Source: Syntrophomonas sp. UBA5314
Lineage (GTDB): Bacteria; Bacillota; Syntrophomonadia; Syntrophomonadales; Syntrophomonadaceae
Direction: 5' to 3'
DNA length: 64,000 nt
NCBI GenBank assembly: GCA_002410325.1
Contig: DHRK01000035.1
Coordinates: 1 to 64,000, forward strand
The notes beneath the pieces are model-generated. The model was given only the letters and a program-made list of their open reading frames with translations, ran no database searches and was not told the origin of the DNA. This document shows, piece by piece, positions 15,817-23,277 of the stretch. A program made the translations under genes and the position numbers. Position 1 is the stretch's first letter, and every line of letters begins with the position of its first letter.

Positions 15817-17838
15817 CTAAGAAGCCAGGGAGGAGTCTTCGTAGTGGGAAAACTCCATGGAAAATCCGGCCCGGCCCTGGGTGAGAGAGCGCAATATAGT
15901 CGAATAACCAAACATTTCGGCCAGCGGTACGCAGCCCCGGATCACCTGGGTGTTGTTTATCATTTCCAGTGACTGCAGGCGTCCGCGGCGGTTGCTGATA
16001 TTGCTGATGATGCTCCCGGTGTATTCCTCGGGGGAAGTTATCTCCAGGCGCATAACCGGTTCCAGCATACGGGGAGCCGCTTTCTTCAGGCACTCACGCG
16101 CCGCCAATAGGCCGGCGTTCCGGAAAGCCAGTTCGGAAGAGTCGACTTCATGAAAGGAACCGTCCAGCAAAACAGCGCGTACGTCTACCACCGGATAACC
16201 GCCCAGAATGCCCTCTTCCAGTGCCTGCTTGATGCCGGCTTCAACCGCTGGAATGTATTCCCGGGGAATGGCTCCCTGAGTGATCCGGTTTACAAATTCA
16301 AAGCCTTCACCGGGTTCCAGGCGCAATACTACATGAGCAAACTGTCCCCTGCCGCCGGTCTGTTTTACATAGCGGGTGGTATGTTCGGCCGCCCGGCTGA
16401 CCGTTTCCTTGTAAGCGACTTCGGGTTGGCCCACATTGAATTCCACTCTGAATTCCCTGGATAAACGTTCAGCCACAATTTCCAGGTGCAGTTCGCCCAT
16501 TCCCGAAATAAGGGTTTGCCCGGTTTCTTTGTTGTAGCTCAATTTGAAGGTCGGGTCCTCGGCGGTAATTCGGGCCAGGGCCTCGGATATCTTGTTCTGA
16601 TCAGACTGCGATTTAGGTTCGATAGCCATTTGAATAACCGGCTCCGGAAACTCGATGGACTCCAAAAGAATATCATTGCCTTCCCGGCACAGCGTGTCGC
16701 CGGTGGAAACATCTTTGAGGCCGATAATCGCCGCAATGTCCCCGGCCTGTACTTCATTCACTTCCTCGCGGTGGTTGGCGTGCATCATTACCAGTCGCCC
16801 TACCCGCTCCTTTTTTTGCTTGCTGCTGTTGTATATATAGCAGCCGGTGTGAATCCGGCCGGAATAGACTCTGGCAAAAGCCAGCTTGCCCACATGTCGA
16901 TCGCTTACTATTTTAAAGATCAGAGCGGAGAATTCTCCGTCCGGCTCAGGATACATTTCTATCTGGGTCCCCTTTTCCTGGCAGATCCCCTGGGCAGGGC
17001 TGATGTCCAGCGGCGATGGCAGGTAATCGACAATGGCGTCAAGCAAGGGCTGAACACCCATATTGCGGTAGGAACTTCCACATAAGACCGGGACCATATG
17101 ACCCGTGACCGTGTTCTCCCGTATAACCCTGCTTAAATCTGCCGGATCAAGCTCGCCTCCTGAAAAATAGCTTTCCAAAAGCTCTTCATCGGTTTCGGCC
17201 AGAGCCTCGACCATGATGGTATGCCAGTGTTCAGCTGTCTCAAGATAAGCGGCCGGGACCGGCCCCTCAACGATTTCGTCGCCCATAGTGCCAGTGAAGG
17301 TGTAAAACTTCATTTTGACCAGGTCAACAATCCCGGCAAAGCTTTCACCGTCGAAAACCGGAAGGTTTACAACCAGGGGATGGGCTCCCAGACGAACCCT
17401 GATCTGGTCCACAACCTGAAAGAAATCGGCTCCCACGGCATCCATTTTATTGATATAGGCTATGCGGGGCACTTCATATTTATCAGCCTGCCTCCATACC
17501 GTTTCCGACTGCGGCTCAACTCCCCCGCGGCCACAGAATATAACCACGGCTCCGTCAAGTATTCTCAGGCTCCGTTCAACTTCGGCAGTGAAATCGACAT
17601 GGCCGGGCGTATCGATAATATTGATACGGCAGTCGTTCCAAAAACAACGGGTCGCCGCGGAGGTAACGGTAATGCCCCGCTCCTTTTCATAGGGCAGGTA
17701 ATCCATTACGCTCTCCCCGTCGTGGGTTTCCCCTATTTTATGGGTAAGCCCCGTATAGTAAAGGATGCGCTCAGTAGTGGTTGTTTTCCCCGCATCAATA
17801 TGAGCTATTATTCCAATGTTTCTCAAGTTCCTTAACAT
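15817..17838 (-). CDS. Elongation factor G paralogue (EF-G-like translational GTPase)
   Basis: A 673-residue ribosomal translocation-type GTPase with all five domains. G motifs: AHIDAGKTTTTERIL (G1), GITVTSAATR (G2), DTPGHVDF (G3), NKMD (G4) and CGSSYRNMG (G5, where ordinary EF-G usually has a C-x-SA segment). Domain IV carries the canonical DGSFHEVDSSELAF loop and domain V ends in GYSTILRSLTQGRA. It is not next to rpsL, rpsG or tuf, so it is likely a second EF-G-like factor rather than the main FusA; related paralogues act in translocation or ribosome recycling, and some TetM-like ones protect ribosomes. The start ATG 17838 follows a good GGAGGAG at a rather long 13 bases. A strong terminator follows. 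Confidence 0.88.
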   Translation of the reverse strand: MLRNLRNIGIIAHIDAGKTTTTERILYYTGLTHKIGETHDGESVMDYLPYEKERGITVTSAATRCFWNDCRINIIDTPGHVDFTAEVERSLRILDGAVVIFCGRGGVEPQSETVWRQADKYEVPRIAYINKMDAVGADFFQVVDQIRVRLGAHPLVVNLPVFDGESFAGIVDLVKMKFYTFTGTMGDEIVEGPVPAAYLETAEHWHTIMVEALAETDEELLESYFSGGELDPADLSRVIRENTVTGHMVPVLCGSSYRNMGVQPLLDAIVDYLPSPLDISPAQGICQEKGTQIEMYPEPDGEFSALIFKIVSDRHVGKLAFARVYSGRIHTGCYIYNSSKQKKERVGRLVMMHANHREEVNEVQAGDIAAIIGLKDVSTGDTLCREGNDILLESIEFPEPVIQMAIEPKSQSDQNKISEALARITAEDPTFKLSYNKETGQTLISGMGELHLEIVAERLSREFRVEFNVGQPEVAYKETVSRAAEHTTRYVKQTGGRGQFAHVVLRLEPGEGFEFVNRITQGAIPREYIPAVEAGIKQALEEGILGGYPVVDVRAVLLDGSFHEVDSSELAFRNAGLLAARECLKKAAPRMLEPVMRLEITSPEEYTGSIISNISNRRGRLQSLEMINNTQVIRGCVPLAEMFGYSTILRSLTQGRAGFSMEFSHYEDSSLAS

Positions 17839-18053
17839 AGTTGACGTACTACTCCTCCTCAAGGCAAAAAATAACGGCACTACCTGTGCAATGCCGGTGG
17901 ATTACAAATGCTTATTTAGAAAATTGCACCCAAATATTAATTATATGTTTGGGACAAGGCCGTGTCAAGAAGTTGCAGAAAAAAATTATATTTATTGATC
18001 AATGCGGTTCGCTTTCCAGGTTTACGAATTCCAGGCACTGGTATATCCGGCGG

Positions 18054-18506
18054 TCATAAAGCACGGTGGAATTGAAAGGCCCCTTCTGCCTGGCCAGCAG
18101 CATTTTGCTTATAATCATAGCATCGGTTGGCGACCAGCGACGAACCGAGAGCCGGCAGCTCATCCAGCCTGAACCAGCGCAGTTCTCCCTCTGAAGATTG
18201 TCGTTCAGGCATCCCGGCGCTATTGGCCTTAAAGACAAAGACCAGGTGCTGGTAGAGAGGGGGGGCATCAGGGGCGGGCACCACCAGTTCGCAAACCATT
18301 CCCAAATAGTCGACTCGTTCCGGGGAAAGACCGGTCTCTTCATTGATTTCCCGTATCGCGGCCCGGTCCCAAAACTCTCCATAGTCGATTTTGCCGCCGG
18401 GCAGGCTCCACTGATCTTTAAAAGGTTCTTTGCAGCGTCGCAATAAAAGAATATGGTCCTGGCAGGTTATACAGGCTACTACTACGGGAAGGATCTGGTC
18501 AGACAC
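18054..18506 (-). CDS. Nudix hydrolase
   Basis: A 150-residue cytoplasmic pyrophosphohydrolase. The Nudix box is complete: Gly of GGKIDYGEF, then REINEETGL, matching G-x5-E-x7-R-E-U-x-E-E-x-G-U. The sequence before it (LLRRCKEPFKDQWSLPGG) is typical of MutT/ADP-ribose-type enzymes. The substrate could be an oxidised nucleotide, a nucleotide sugar or NADH; there is no decisive specificity motif. The start is GTG 18506, with GAGGG 5 bases upstream. It stands alone on the minus strand between the EF-G paralogue and the CBS gene. Confidence 0.9.
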   Translation of the reverse strand: MSDQILPVVVACITCQDHILLLRRCKEPFKDQWSLPGGKIDYGEFWDRAAIREINEETGLSPERVDYLGMVCELVVPAPDAPPLYQHLVFVFKANSAGMPERQSSEGELRWFRLDELPALGSSLVANRCYDYKQNAAGQAEGAFQFHRAL

Positions 18507-18614
18507 AATTGCCCTCTTTCAGATGAAAAACATCATTTTCATTTATTTTAATACAGGTTCATAATCAATGCCACAGTCTGTCATCGGCAAGGTTCATTGT
18601 GATTCTCCTATCAG

Positions 18615-19304
18615 TTAGCAGTTCTCGTCAAATATTTCGGCCATTAAATCCATGGAATCAACTGTTCCGCAGAATTTGCCTTCGCTGTCAGCCACAACCA
18701 GCTTGGTAAATTGGTGTTTGATCATCTTGTTCATAACCGACTGAAGGTCTTCTCCGCAATCTGCGGTTACCGGGGTTCGGGTTAAAAACGGACTTATATT
18801 CTGCTGGCCCAGCCTTTTTAACTCGGACTCGGTTTTTAACATTTCCTGCAGCCGCAAGAGAATATCCTGGCTGGTGATGACTCCCTGAATGCGGTTTTCC
18901 CGGTCAACCACGGCCAGGATGGAAATGCGCGAAGAGATAAGATTGTTCAAGGCGTCGGAAAGGGTGCTTTCCTCGGTGACCTGTACGCCAGCCCGGATTT
19001 TGGCTTTTATACTGGCCTTTTCCATTGATTTGCTTTGCAGCTGCTGATTTAAACGCTGGTTGAAGGGCAATTCATCGATCATGTACTTGGCGCGGGCATA
19101 TCCGGCGGTGGCTGCCAGAAAAACCACAATGTAAATGGCTATCAAGGGCAGGCTGAATATCATGCCGTCCAAAGTGGTCATATCCCGGGAAAATGTGCAG
19201 ATCCCCAAATTCCTTAATCCCACCAGCCCCAACCCTACCAAGAAAGTCATAATCAGAAGGATAAAAAAGGCCCGATATGCTTCGCGGGAATATGATTGAT
19301 GCAC
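18615..19304 (-). CDS. Membrane protein with a C-terminal CBS domain pair
   Basis: A 229-residue protein with two N-terminal membrane helices (residues about 14-35 and 52-70) followed by two CBS modules in the cytoplasm (STLSDALNNLISSRIS...GVITSQDIL and TADCGEDLQSVMNKMIKH...GTVDSMDLMAE). CBS pairs bind adenosine nucleotides and gate attached activities, but no catalytic domain is present, so it may sense energy charge for a partner protein. I place the start at GTG 19304: the upstream AAAGGGGGTGAG is a near-perfect anti-Shine-Dalgarno complement 5 bases away. Opening the frame at TTG 19352 would put that site inside the gene. Confidence 0.75.
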   Translation of the reverse strand: MHQSYSREAYRAFFILLIMTFLVGLGLVGLRNLGICTFSRDMTTLDGMIFSLPLIAIYIVVFLAATAGYARAKYMIDELPFNQRLNQQLQSKSMEKASIKAKIRAGVQVTEESTLSDALNNLISSRISILAVVDRENRIQGVITSQDILLRLQEMLKTESELKRLGQQNISPFLTRTPVTADCGEDLQSVMNKMIKHQFTKLVVADSEGKFCGTVDSMDLMAEIFDENC

Positions 19305-19443
19305 CTGCCTCACCCCCTTTCTGAATGCTTTTCCTAAAAAATGTATTCCCAAACCAACCGGCTTAGACCTGACCCTGTCCGGAATGACTAAACATATAGA
19401 CCCAAATTGTAAGATAAAATGATTAAAATTAGGCCTTTAAGTC

Positions 19444-19472
19444 TAGACAATATTCCAAAATAGTAGTATAAT
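19444..19472 (+). promoter_or_regulatory. Sigma-A-type promoter for the DUF2225 gene
   Basis: TAGACA (19444-19449), a 17-base spacer and TATAAT (19467-19472), about 70 bp before the start at 19541. Confidence 0.75.
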
Positions 19473-19540
19473 CCCTATAAAACAAGATATTTCGTACCAA
19501 ATAATAACATGGGATAGCGGAAAGGAGAGAGGGGCGGAAT

Positions 19541-20248
19541 ATGAACCAGAGCGAAGACAATGCTTTTACAGAGGCCGATTTTCTATACGATAAAGAAGTT
19601 GTCTGCCCGTTGTGCGAAAAAAAGATTAAGGTTCGGGTAGTTAAGCGCTCCGGGCTTCGCTTGATAAAAAAAGACAGCGACTCCCTTCCATACTATAAAT
19701 ACATTAATCCCCTCTTTTATGATGTCTGGCTGTGCAACCACTGTGGATATGCAGCTCTGGAGTCCATATTTCTAAACGAATTAAAGAGTTCGGAACAGGA
19801 TTTGATCTATCAAAGGGTTTCGTCCCACTGGCAATACCGCGAATACCCTCCCACAATGCCTTTGGAGACGGCTCTGGATCGATATAAAATAGCGCTCTAT
19901 TGTGCAGATATACGCCAGGCCAGAGAGAGCGAAATGAGCATGCTGCTGCTTAAAATGGCCTGGCTGCATCGCCTCAAAGGCAATTCGGAAATTGAAAAGC
20001 GCTGCCTCGCCAACGCGGTCGCTGCATTCAAAGTTCTCTATGAAAAGGGCAATTTTCCGGTGGCGGGTATGAATGAAAGCGCTCTGGTGTATATGCTGGC
20101 CGATTTAAGCCACCGCATTGATGACGAAAAGGAATGCCTGATGTGGCTGGGCATTTTGTTCAACGACCGGCAGGCCAAACCAGCCTTAAAGGAAAAAGGC
20201 CGGGATCTGAAATATCTGATCTCCGAGGAAAAAAAGAAGGCCGGTTAA
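19541..20248 (+). CDS. DUF2225 family protein with zinc-ribbon cysteines
   Basis: A 235-residue cytoplasmic protein of a family widespread in Firmicutes. The N-terminal part has two Cys pairs, CPLC (near residue 23) and CNHCGYAA (near residue 66), which probably bind one zinc. The rest is alpha-helical with TPR-like periodicity (YKIALYCADIRQARESEMSMLLLKMAWLHR and following). The molecular function is unknown. It has its own promoter and terminator, so it is monocistronic. The start ATG is preceded by GGAAAGGAGAGAGGGG. Confidence 0.85.
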   Translation: MNQSEDNAFTEADFLYDKEVVCPLCEKKIKVRVVKRSGLRLIKKDSDSLPYYKYINPLFYDVWLCNHCGYAALESIFLNELKSSEQDLIYQRVSSHWQYREYPPTMPLETALDRYKIALYCADIRQARESEMSMLLLKMAWLHRLKGNSEIEKRCLANAVAAFKVLYEKGNFPVAGMNESALVYMLADLSHRIDDEKECLMWLGILFNDRQAKPALKEKGRDLKYLISEEKKKAG

Positions 20249-20272
20249 GACAAGCAGTGAGTGATGGCTCAA

Positions 20273-20311
20273 GGCTCCCCAACGACCACCAAGCGGGGAG
20301 TCTTTTTTTTT
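20273..20311 (+). terminator. Rho-independent terminator after DUF2225
   Basis: Stem GGCTCCCC / GGGGAGTC with a 14-base loop, followed directly by nine T residues on the plus strand. Confidence 0.9.
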
Positions 20312-20332
20312 GCCGCGCCTGGAGAATATCGT

Positions 20333-21238
20333 TTATATTCCGGTTTCCAGAGAAGGCCCCCGGAGTCCTTTTAAAAATACGGTGATCTCTTTAGAGTCCG
20401 GCAGCTTCCTCCAATGCATGAGTAAATCCAAACTGGAGGCAATGGCTCTTTGCTCGATTTCCATAATGCTTTCCCGGCGCTGCTCCTTCCAACCGGCATG
20501 ATGGTATATAAATTCCTGCCTATAGTATTCCCGGTTGATAGAAGTCGGATAAAAGGAGGCCAGAACCGGTTTGAGGCGGCCTCCACTGAATAGGCTGGCG
20601 AGTTTATAAAGAAAATAAAGCGGGCGGTTGGCGGCGTTGCTCAGCCAACCGGCATGCAGTGTCAAAGCCTTGGTTACCTGCCGGCGGCAGGCCTGGCTAC
20701 TCATAAAATAGAGCATGCAGAGGCAGTCTAAAAGCTCATCCTGGTTTATTTGGACGCTGTTCAAGGTCCTTTTTAACCAGCCCGGGTCTTGAATGTAGAA
20801 GTTATCGCTCATGTGTATGTCCAGTCCTGACTCCCACTGGCGATGGTTTACAACCGCTCTGTTCTTTGCGGCCGGGTCCGGATCATTATAGTCTCCAGTC
20901 AGATAGTAAACCAGGGGATGGAAGGCGCTGTCTATCATTATATGGGTGACCACTCCGCATAGAAAAGCAAATACCGGCCGGGGAATTTCGCTGGGATAGG
21001 ATTTAAACAGCATATATATCGGGTCATAGGTGTTCTCGCCTTTTATTCCGTGAAGACGGGCGGCCAGAGACTGAAAGAAGCCCTGATCACTGCCGGTAAG
21101 GTAGTAGGGGGTGTCAAAGGCGACCGCTCCGACATAATACATATGGATATTTTCCGAAAGGCAGGCTTTCAGGGGGCAGTCCCCCATCTGTTCGTGTATC
21201 CGGTCGGCGATTATCCAGTGGGTTATTTCCTTCGGCAA
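20333..21238 (-). CDS. Zinc-dependent phospholipase C-like family protein
   Basis: A 301-residue alpha-helical protein. The N-terminus EITHWIIADRI, later AVAFDTPYY and CGVVTHIMIDSAFHPLVYYLTGD fit the Zn_dep_PLPC family, in which His and Asp residues scattered along helices bind a zinc cluster. There is no signal peptide, unlike secreted phospholipase C toxins, so it is probably an intracellular hydrolase of unknown substrate. The start codon is TTG 21238, with GGAGGT about 7 bases upstream. It lies 24 bp after pcm on the same strand, probably in the order DUF502, pcm, this gene. Confidence 0.75.
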   Translation of the reverse strand: MPKEITHWIIADRIHEQMGDCPLKACLSENIHMYYVGAVAFDTPYYLTGSDQGFFQSLAARLHGIKGENTYDPIYMLFKSYPSEIPRPVFAFLCGVVTHIMIDSAFHPLVYYLTGDYNDPDPAAKNRAVVNHRQWESGLDIHMSDNFYIQDPGWLKRTLNSVQINQDELLDCLCMLYFMSSQACRRQVTKALTLHAGWLSNAANRPLYFLYKLASLFSGGRLKPVLASFYPTSINREYYRQEFIYHHAGWKEQRRESIMEIEQRAIASSLDLLMHWRKLPDSKEITVFLKGLRGPSLETGI

Positions 21239-21262
21239 GGGCTTACCTCCTCATAAGGTTAA

Positions 21263-21868
21263 CTATTTATCCGCGGCATTCCAGCCATAGCTGCCCCGGA
21301 ACTCAACAAAAGAAACCAGGCCTATGGAACGGCAGGAGACAGTATGGTCCGCGGACTTTTCAACCAGCAGCAGTTCCTGGCTGCCTGGTGGACCCACCGG
21401 GATCACCATCCTGCCACCGCTGGCCAGCTGTTCGATAAAAACAACCGGCAGTCTGCCGGCGGCAGCCGTTACTATAATCCGGTCGTAGGGCTGGTGCTCG
21501 GGCCAACCCTGGCTGCCGTCCCCTATTAAGAAGTGGACGTTTTTATAAGCCAGCTGTTCAATTCTCTTTTGGGCCTTCAAGGATAGTTGCGGAATCCTTT
21601 CCACCGTATAAACCTCACTGGAAAATTCCGCCAGGAGTACGGTTTGATAGCCGGAGCCGGTGCCTATTTCCAACACCCGGCAATAGTCGTTTAAATCGAG
21701 CTGCAGGGTCATTTCCAGGACCAGCGAGGGCTGGGAGATGGTCTGGTCGTAGCCGATGGGCAGAGCCCGGTCCTGGTAAGCCAGATGGCTGTTTTCATTA
21801 TCTATAAAAAAGCTGCGATCCAGGTTTTTGAAGAAGTGTATAATCCTTTGCCTGGTTTCTGGATCCAT
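21263..21868 (-). CDS. pcm: Protein-L-isoaspartate O-methyltransferase
   Basis: Pcm methylates L-isoaspartyl residues in damaged proteins using S-adenosylmethionine, starting their repair. The 201-residue product has the diagnostic Gly/Asp-rich motif IGYDQTISQP just before the methyltransferase fold, motif I VLEIGTGSGYQT, motif II VYTVERI, GDGSQGWPEHQPYD and ITVTAAAG-like post-motif sequence (IVTAAAG), with a GGRMVIPVG segment at the end. The start ATG follows GGAGG. Located between DUF502 and the phospholipase-like gene, presumably co-transcribed. Confidence 0.93.
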   Translation of the reverse strand: MDPETRQRIIHFFKNLDRSFFIDNENSHLAYQDRALPIGYDQTISQPSLVLEMTLQLDLNDYCRVLEIGTGSGYQTVLLAEFSSEVYTVERIPQLSLKAQKRIEQLAYKNVHFLIGDGSQGWPEHQPYDRIIVTAAAGRLPVVFIEQLASGGRMVIPVGPPGSQELLLVEKSADHTVSCRSIGLVSFVEFRGSYGWNAADK

Positions 21869-21889
21869 ATCTTTAACCTCCGTTTACCA

Positions 21890-22492
21890 TCAGGAATGCA
21901 GGGCCAAATTCGAACCCTCTCCCCCGGATTCGCCGCCTGCCGCCACCCCTCCCGAAACGATAAAAGTCATTAAGTCAGAACTGTTAACGTTCAAGGGGGT
22001 AACCTGCTCACGGGGAAAGACCAGCAGATTGCCGGCAAAGTTATAGGACTGGGGAAGGTAAACCGCAATGTAGTCTTCCAGGCCGAAGTTTTTCAAAGAG
22101 TCACAGGTAATAAATCCCAGGGCATGCGCTTCGGTGCCTTTGCTCAGTTTGACCATGACCGGGCGGCTGAGGGTTTTTTTATCGCCCAGGAAAGCGTTAA
22201 CCAGGTCTTTTACGGATGAATATATGAGCTTAACCAGGGGAAGCCTCTCCATCACGGTGTCAAACCAAAACAGCAGTTTTCGGGTAAGAAAGTTGGAAAC
22301 CAGCAGGCCAACCAGGGTTATTAAGATTAAAGTGGTGACAAAGCCCACTCCGGGGATTACCCCCACTCCGGGTACCGGGATTTTAAGCAGATTGTCTATG
22401 GTGACAAATAGAATATATACAATGTAAATAGTCAAGGCGGATGGCACTATAAAAATCAGGCCGTTCAAAAAGTATTTGGACAGTCTTTTCAT
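21890..22492 (-). CDS. DUF502 family membrane protein
   Basis: A 200-residue protein with two N-terminal membrane helices (residues about 8-33 and 48-66). The DUF502 body follows, with the typical PLVKLIYSSVKDLVNAF, then GFITCDSL and VYLPQSYNFAGNLLVFPREQV, and ends in a Gly/Glu-rich tail. The function of the family is unknown, although it is widespread and often linked to envelope genes. The start ATG is preceded by AGGAGG. Twenty-one bases separate it from pcm downstream. Confidence 0.88.
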   Translation of the reverse strand: MKRLSKYFLNGLIFIVPSALTIYIVYILFVTIDNLLKIPVPGVGVIPGVGFVTTLILITLVGLLVSNFLTRKLLFWFDTVMERLPLVKLIYSSVKDLVNAFLGDKKTLSRPVMVKLSKGTEAHALGFITCDSLKNFGLEDYIAVYLPQSYNFAGNLLVFPREQVTPLNVNSSDLMTFIVSGGVAAGGESGGEGSNLALHS

Positions 22493-22629
22493 CGGTTACC
22501 TCCTTTGTTTAGACCAGGGCCAAGGCTGATTCATCCCTTGTTCAATACTATTGTAGACTTTTAAGGCAGGCCAGGAAAGAATTTCTTATCCGCCGCCTTT
22601 TTACTATTTTTGCCAATGCCGCATTATTT

Positions 22630-22665
22630 ATCCTCATAGAATGAGTTGAAGAACCGTCCCCGAAC
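22630..22665. repeat. Possible fragment of a GGGGACGG-type palindromic repeat
   Basis: On the minus strand GAGTT...GGGGACGGTTCTTC...AACTC forms an imperfect inverted repeat. The GGGGACGG core recurs in the perfect hairpin at 40695-40727. Both lie between genes. Only two weakly related copies are visible here, so membership of one repeat family is tentative. Confidence 0.3.
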
Positions 22666-22685
22666 TCACCCAAGACCCCAGCTGG

Positions 22686-22713
22686 TTGACAGGTGGAATT
22701 TATGGAGGATAAT
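22686..22713 (+). promoter_or_regulatory. Sigma-A-type promoter for the thioesterase gene
   Basis: TTGACA (22686-22691), a 16-base spacer and GATAAT (22708-22713), 35 bp before the start codon at 22749. Confidence 0.7.
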
Positions 22714-22748
22714 GAATTAAAAAACTTGGGTTGAAGGAGAACAAGCAT

Positions 22749-23222
22749 ATGCAGGAACAGAAAAAGTCCCTCGGATGCTTCCTGTGCGGGGTGGAAAATC
22801 CACACGGCATGAAGCTCACCTGGTTCAGCGATTTCGAGCAGGGGGTGGTTTGGACGGATGTGGAAGTTGCACCGTATTATAACGGCTACCCGGGTGTCAC
22901 CCATGGTGGGATTGTGGCTGCGCTGCTGGACGAAACCAGTTTCCGGGCCATTGCCCTGGAAGAAAAAGAGCGATTTCTGACGGATGAGCGGGTGTTTGTT
23001 ACTGGCAGTTTAAATATTCATTACCACAAGCCCACCCCTACCGGACAGCCCCTGCGGGTGGTCGGTTGGATAAAACGAGCCGGCGACAAACGGTATGAAA
23101 CCTTGGCGGAAATCAGGCTGCCGGACGGGACGGTTACTGCCAGCGGCCGGGCCTTGATAATGAAGCCGGCCGATGATTTTGGAGACCAGACCGGTTTTTC
23201 GTCTGATTGGCCGGTTGATTAA
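22749..23222 (+). CDS. PaaI-type hotdog thioesterase
   Basis: A 157-residue hotdog-fold enzyme predicted to hydrolyse acyl-CoA or acyl-carrier thioesters. Visible features: CFLCGVENPHGMKL at the N-terminus (a C-x2-C-x3-NP-x-GL pattern common in the family), then GVTHGGIVAALLDE, the catalytic HGG plus helix, and SLNIHYHKPTP for the second strand set. The substrate is unknown. The start is ATG 22749, 9 bases after GAAGGAGA; a TTG at 22731 would include that site. It is monocistronic, with its own promoter, and ends before a strong bidirectional hairpin. Confidence 0.88.
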   Translation: MQEQKKSLGCFLCGVENPHGMKLTWFSDFEQGVVWTDVEVAPYYNGYPGVTHGGIVAALLDETSFRAIALEEKERFLTDERVFVTGSLNIHYHKPTPTGQPLRVVGWIKRAGDKRYETLAEIRLPDGTVTASGRALIMKPADDFGDQTGFSSDWPVD

Positions 23223-23226
23223 ACCG

Positions 23227-23264
23227 AAAAAAATATGAGCACCGCTGCATCAGCAGCGGTGCTC
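23227..23264. terminator. Strong hairpin terminator shared by convergent genes
   Basis: Perfect 12-bp stem GAGCACCGCTGC / GCAGCGGTGCTC with an ATCA loop. On the minus strand it is followed by ATATTTTTTTC, so it terminates the hydrogenase transcript; on the plus strand the U tract is weak, but it may also stop the thioesterase transcript. Confidence 0.9.
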
Positions 23265-23277
23265 GCAATTTCAAACC

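Noticed and set aside
17999..18382. 127-codon minus-strand frame overlapping the Nudix gene
   Set aside because: The overlapping Nudix frame has a full catalytic box and a good start; this one has neither.
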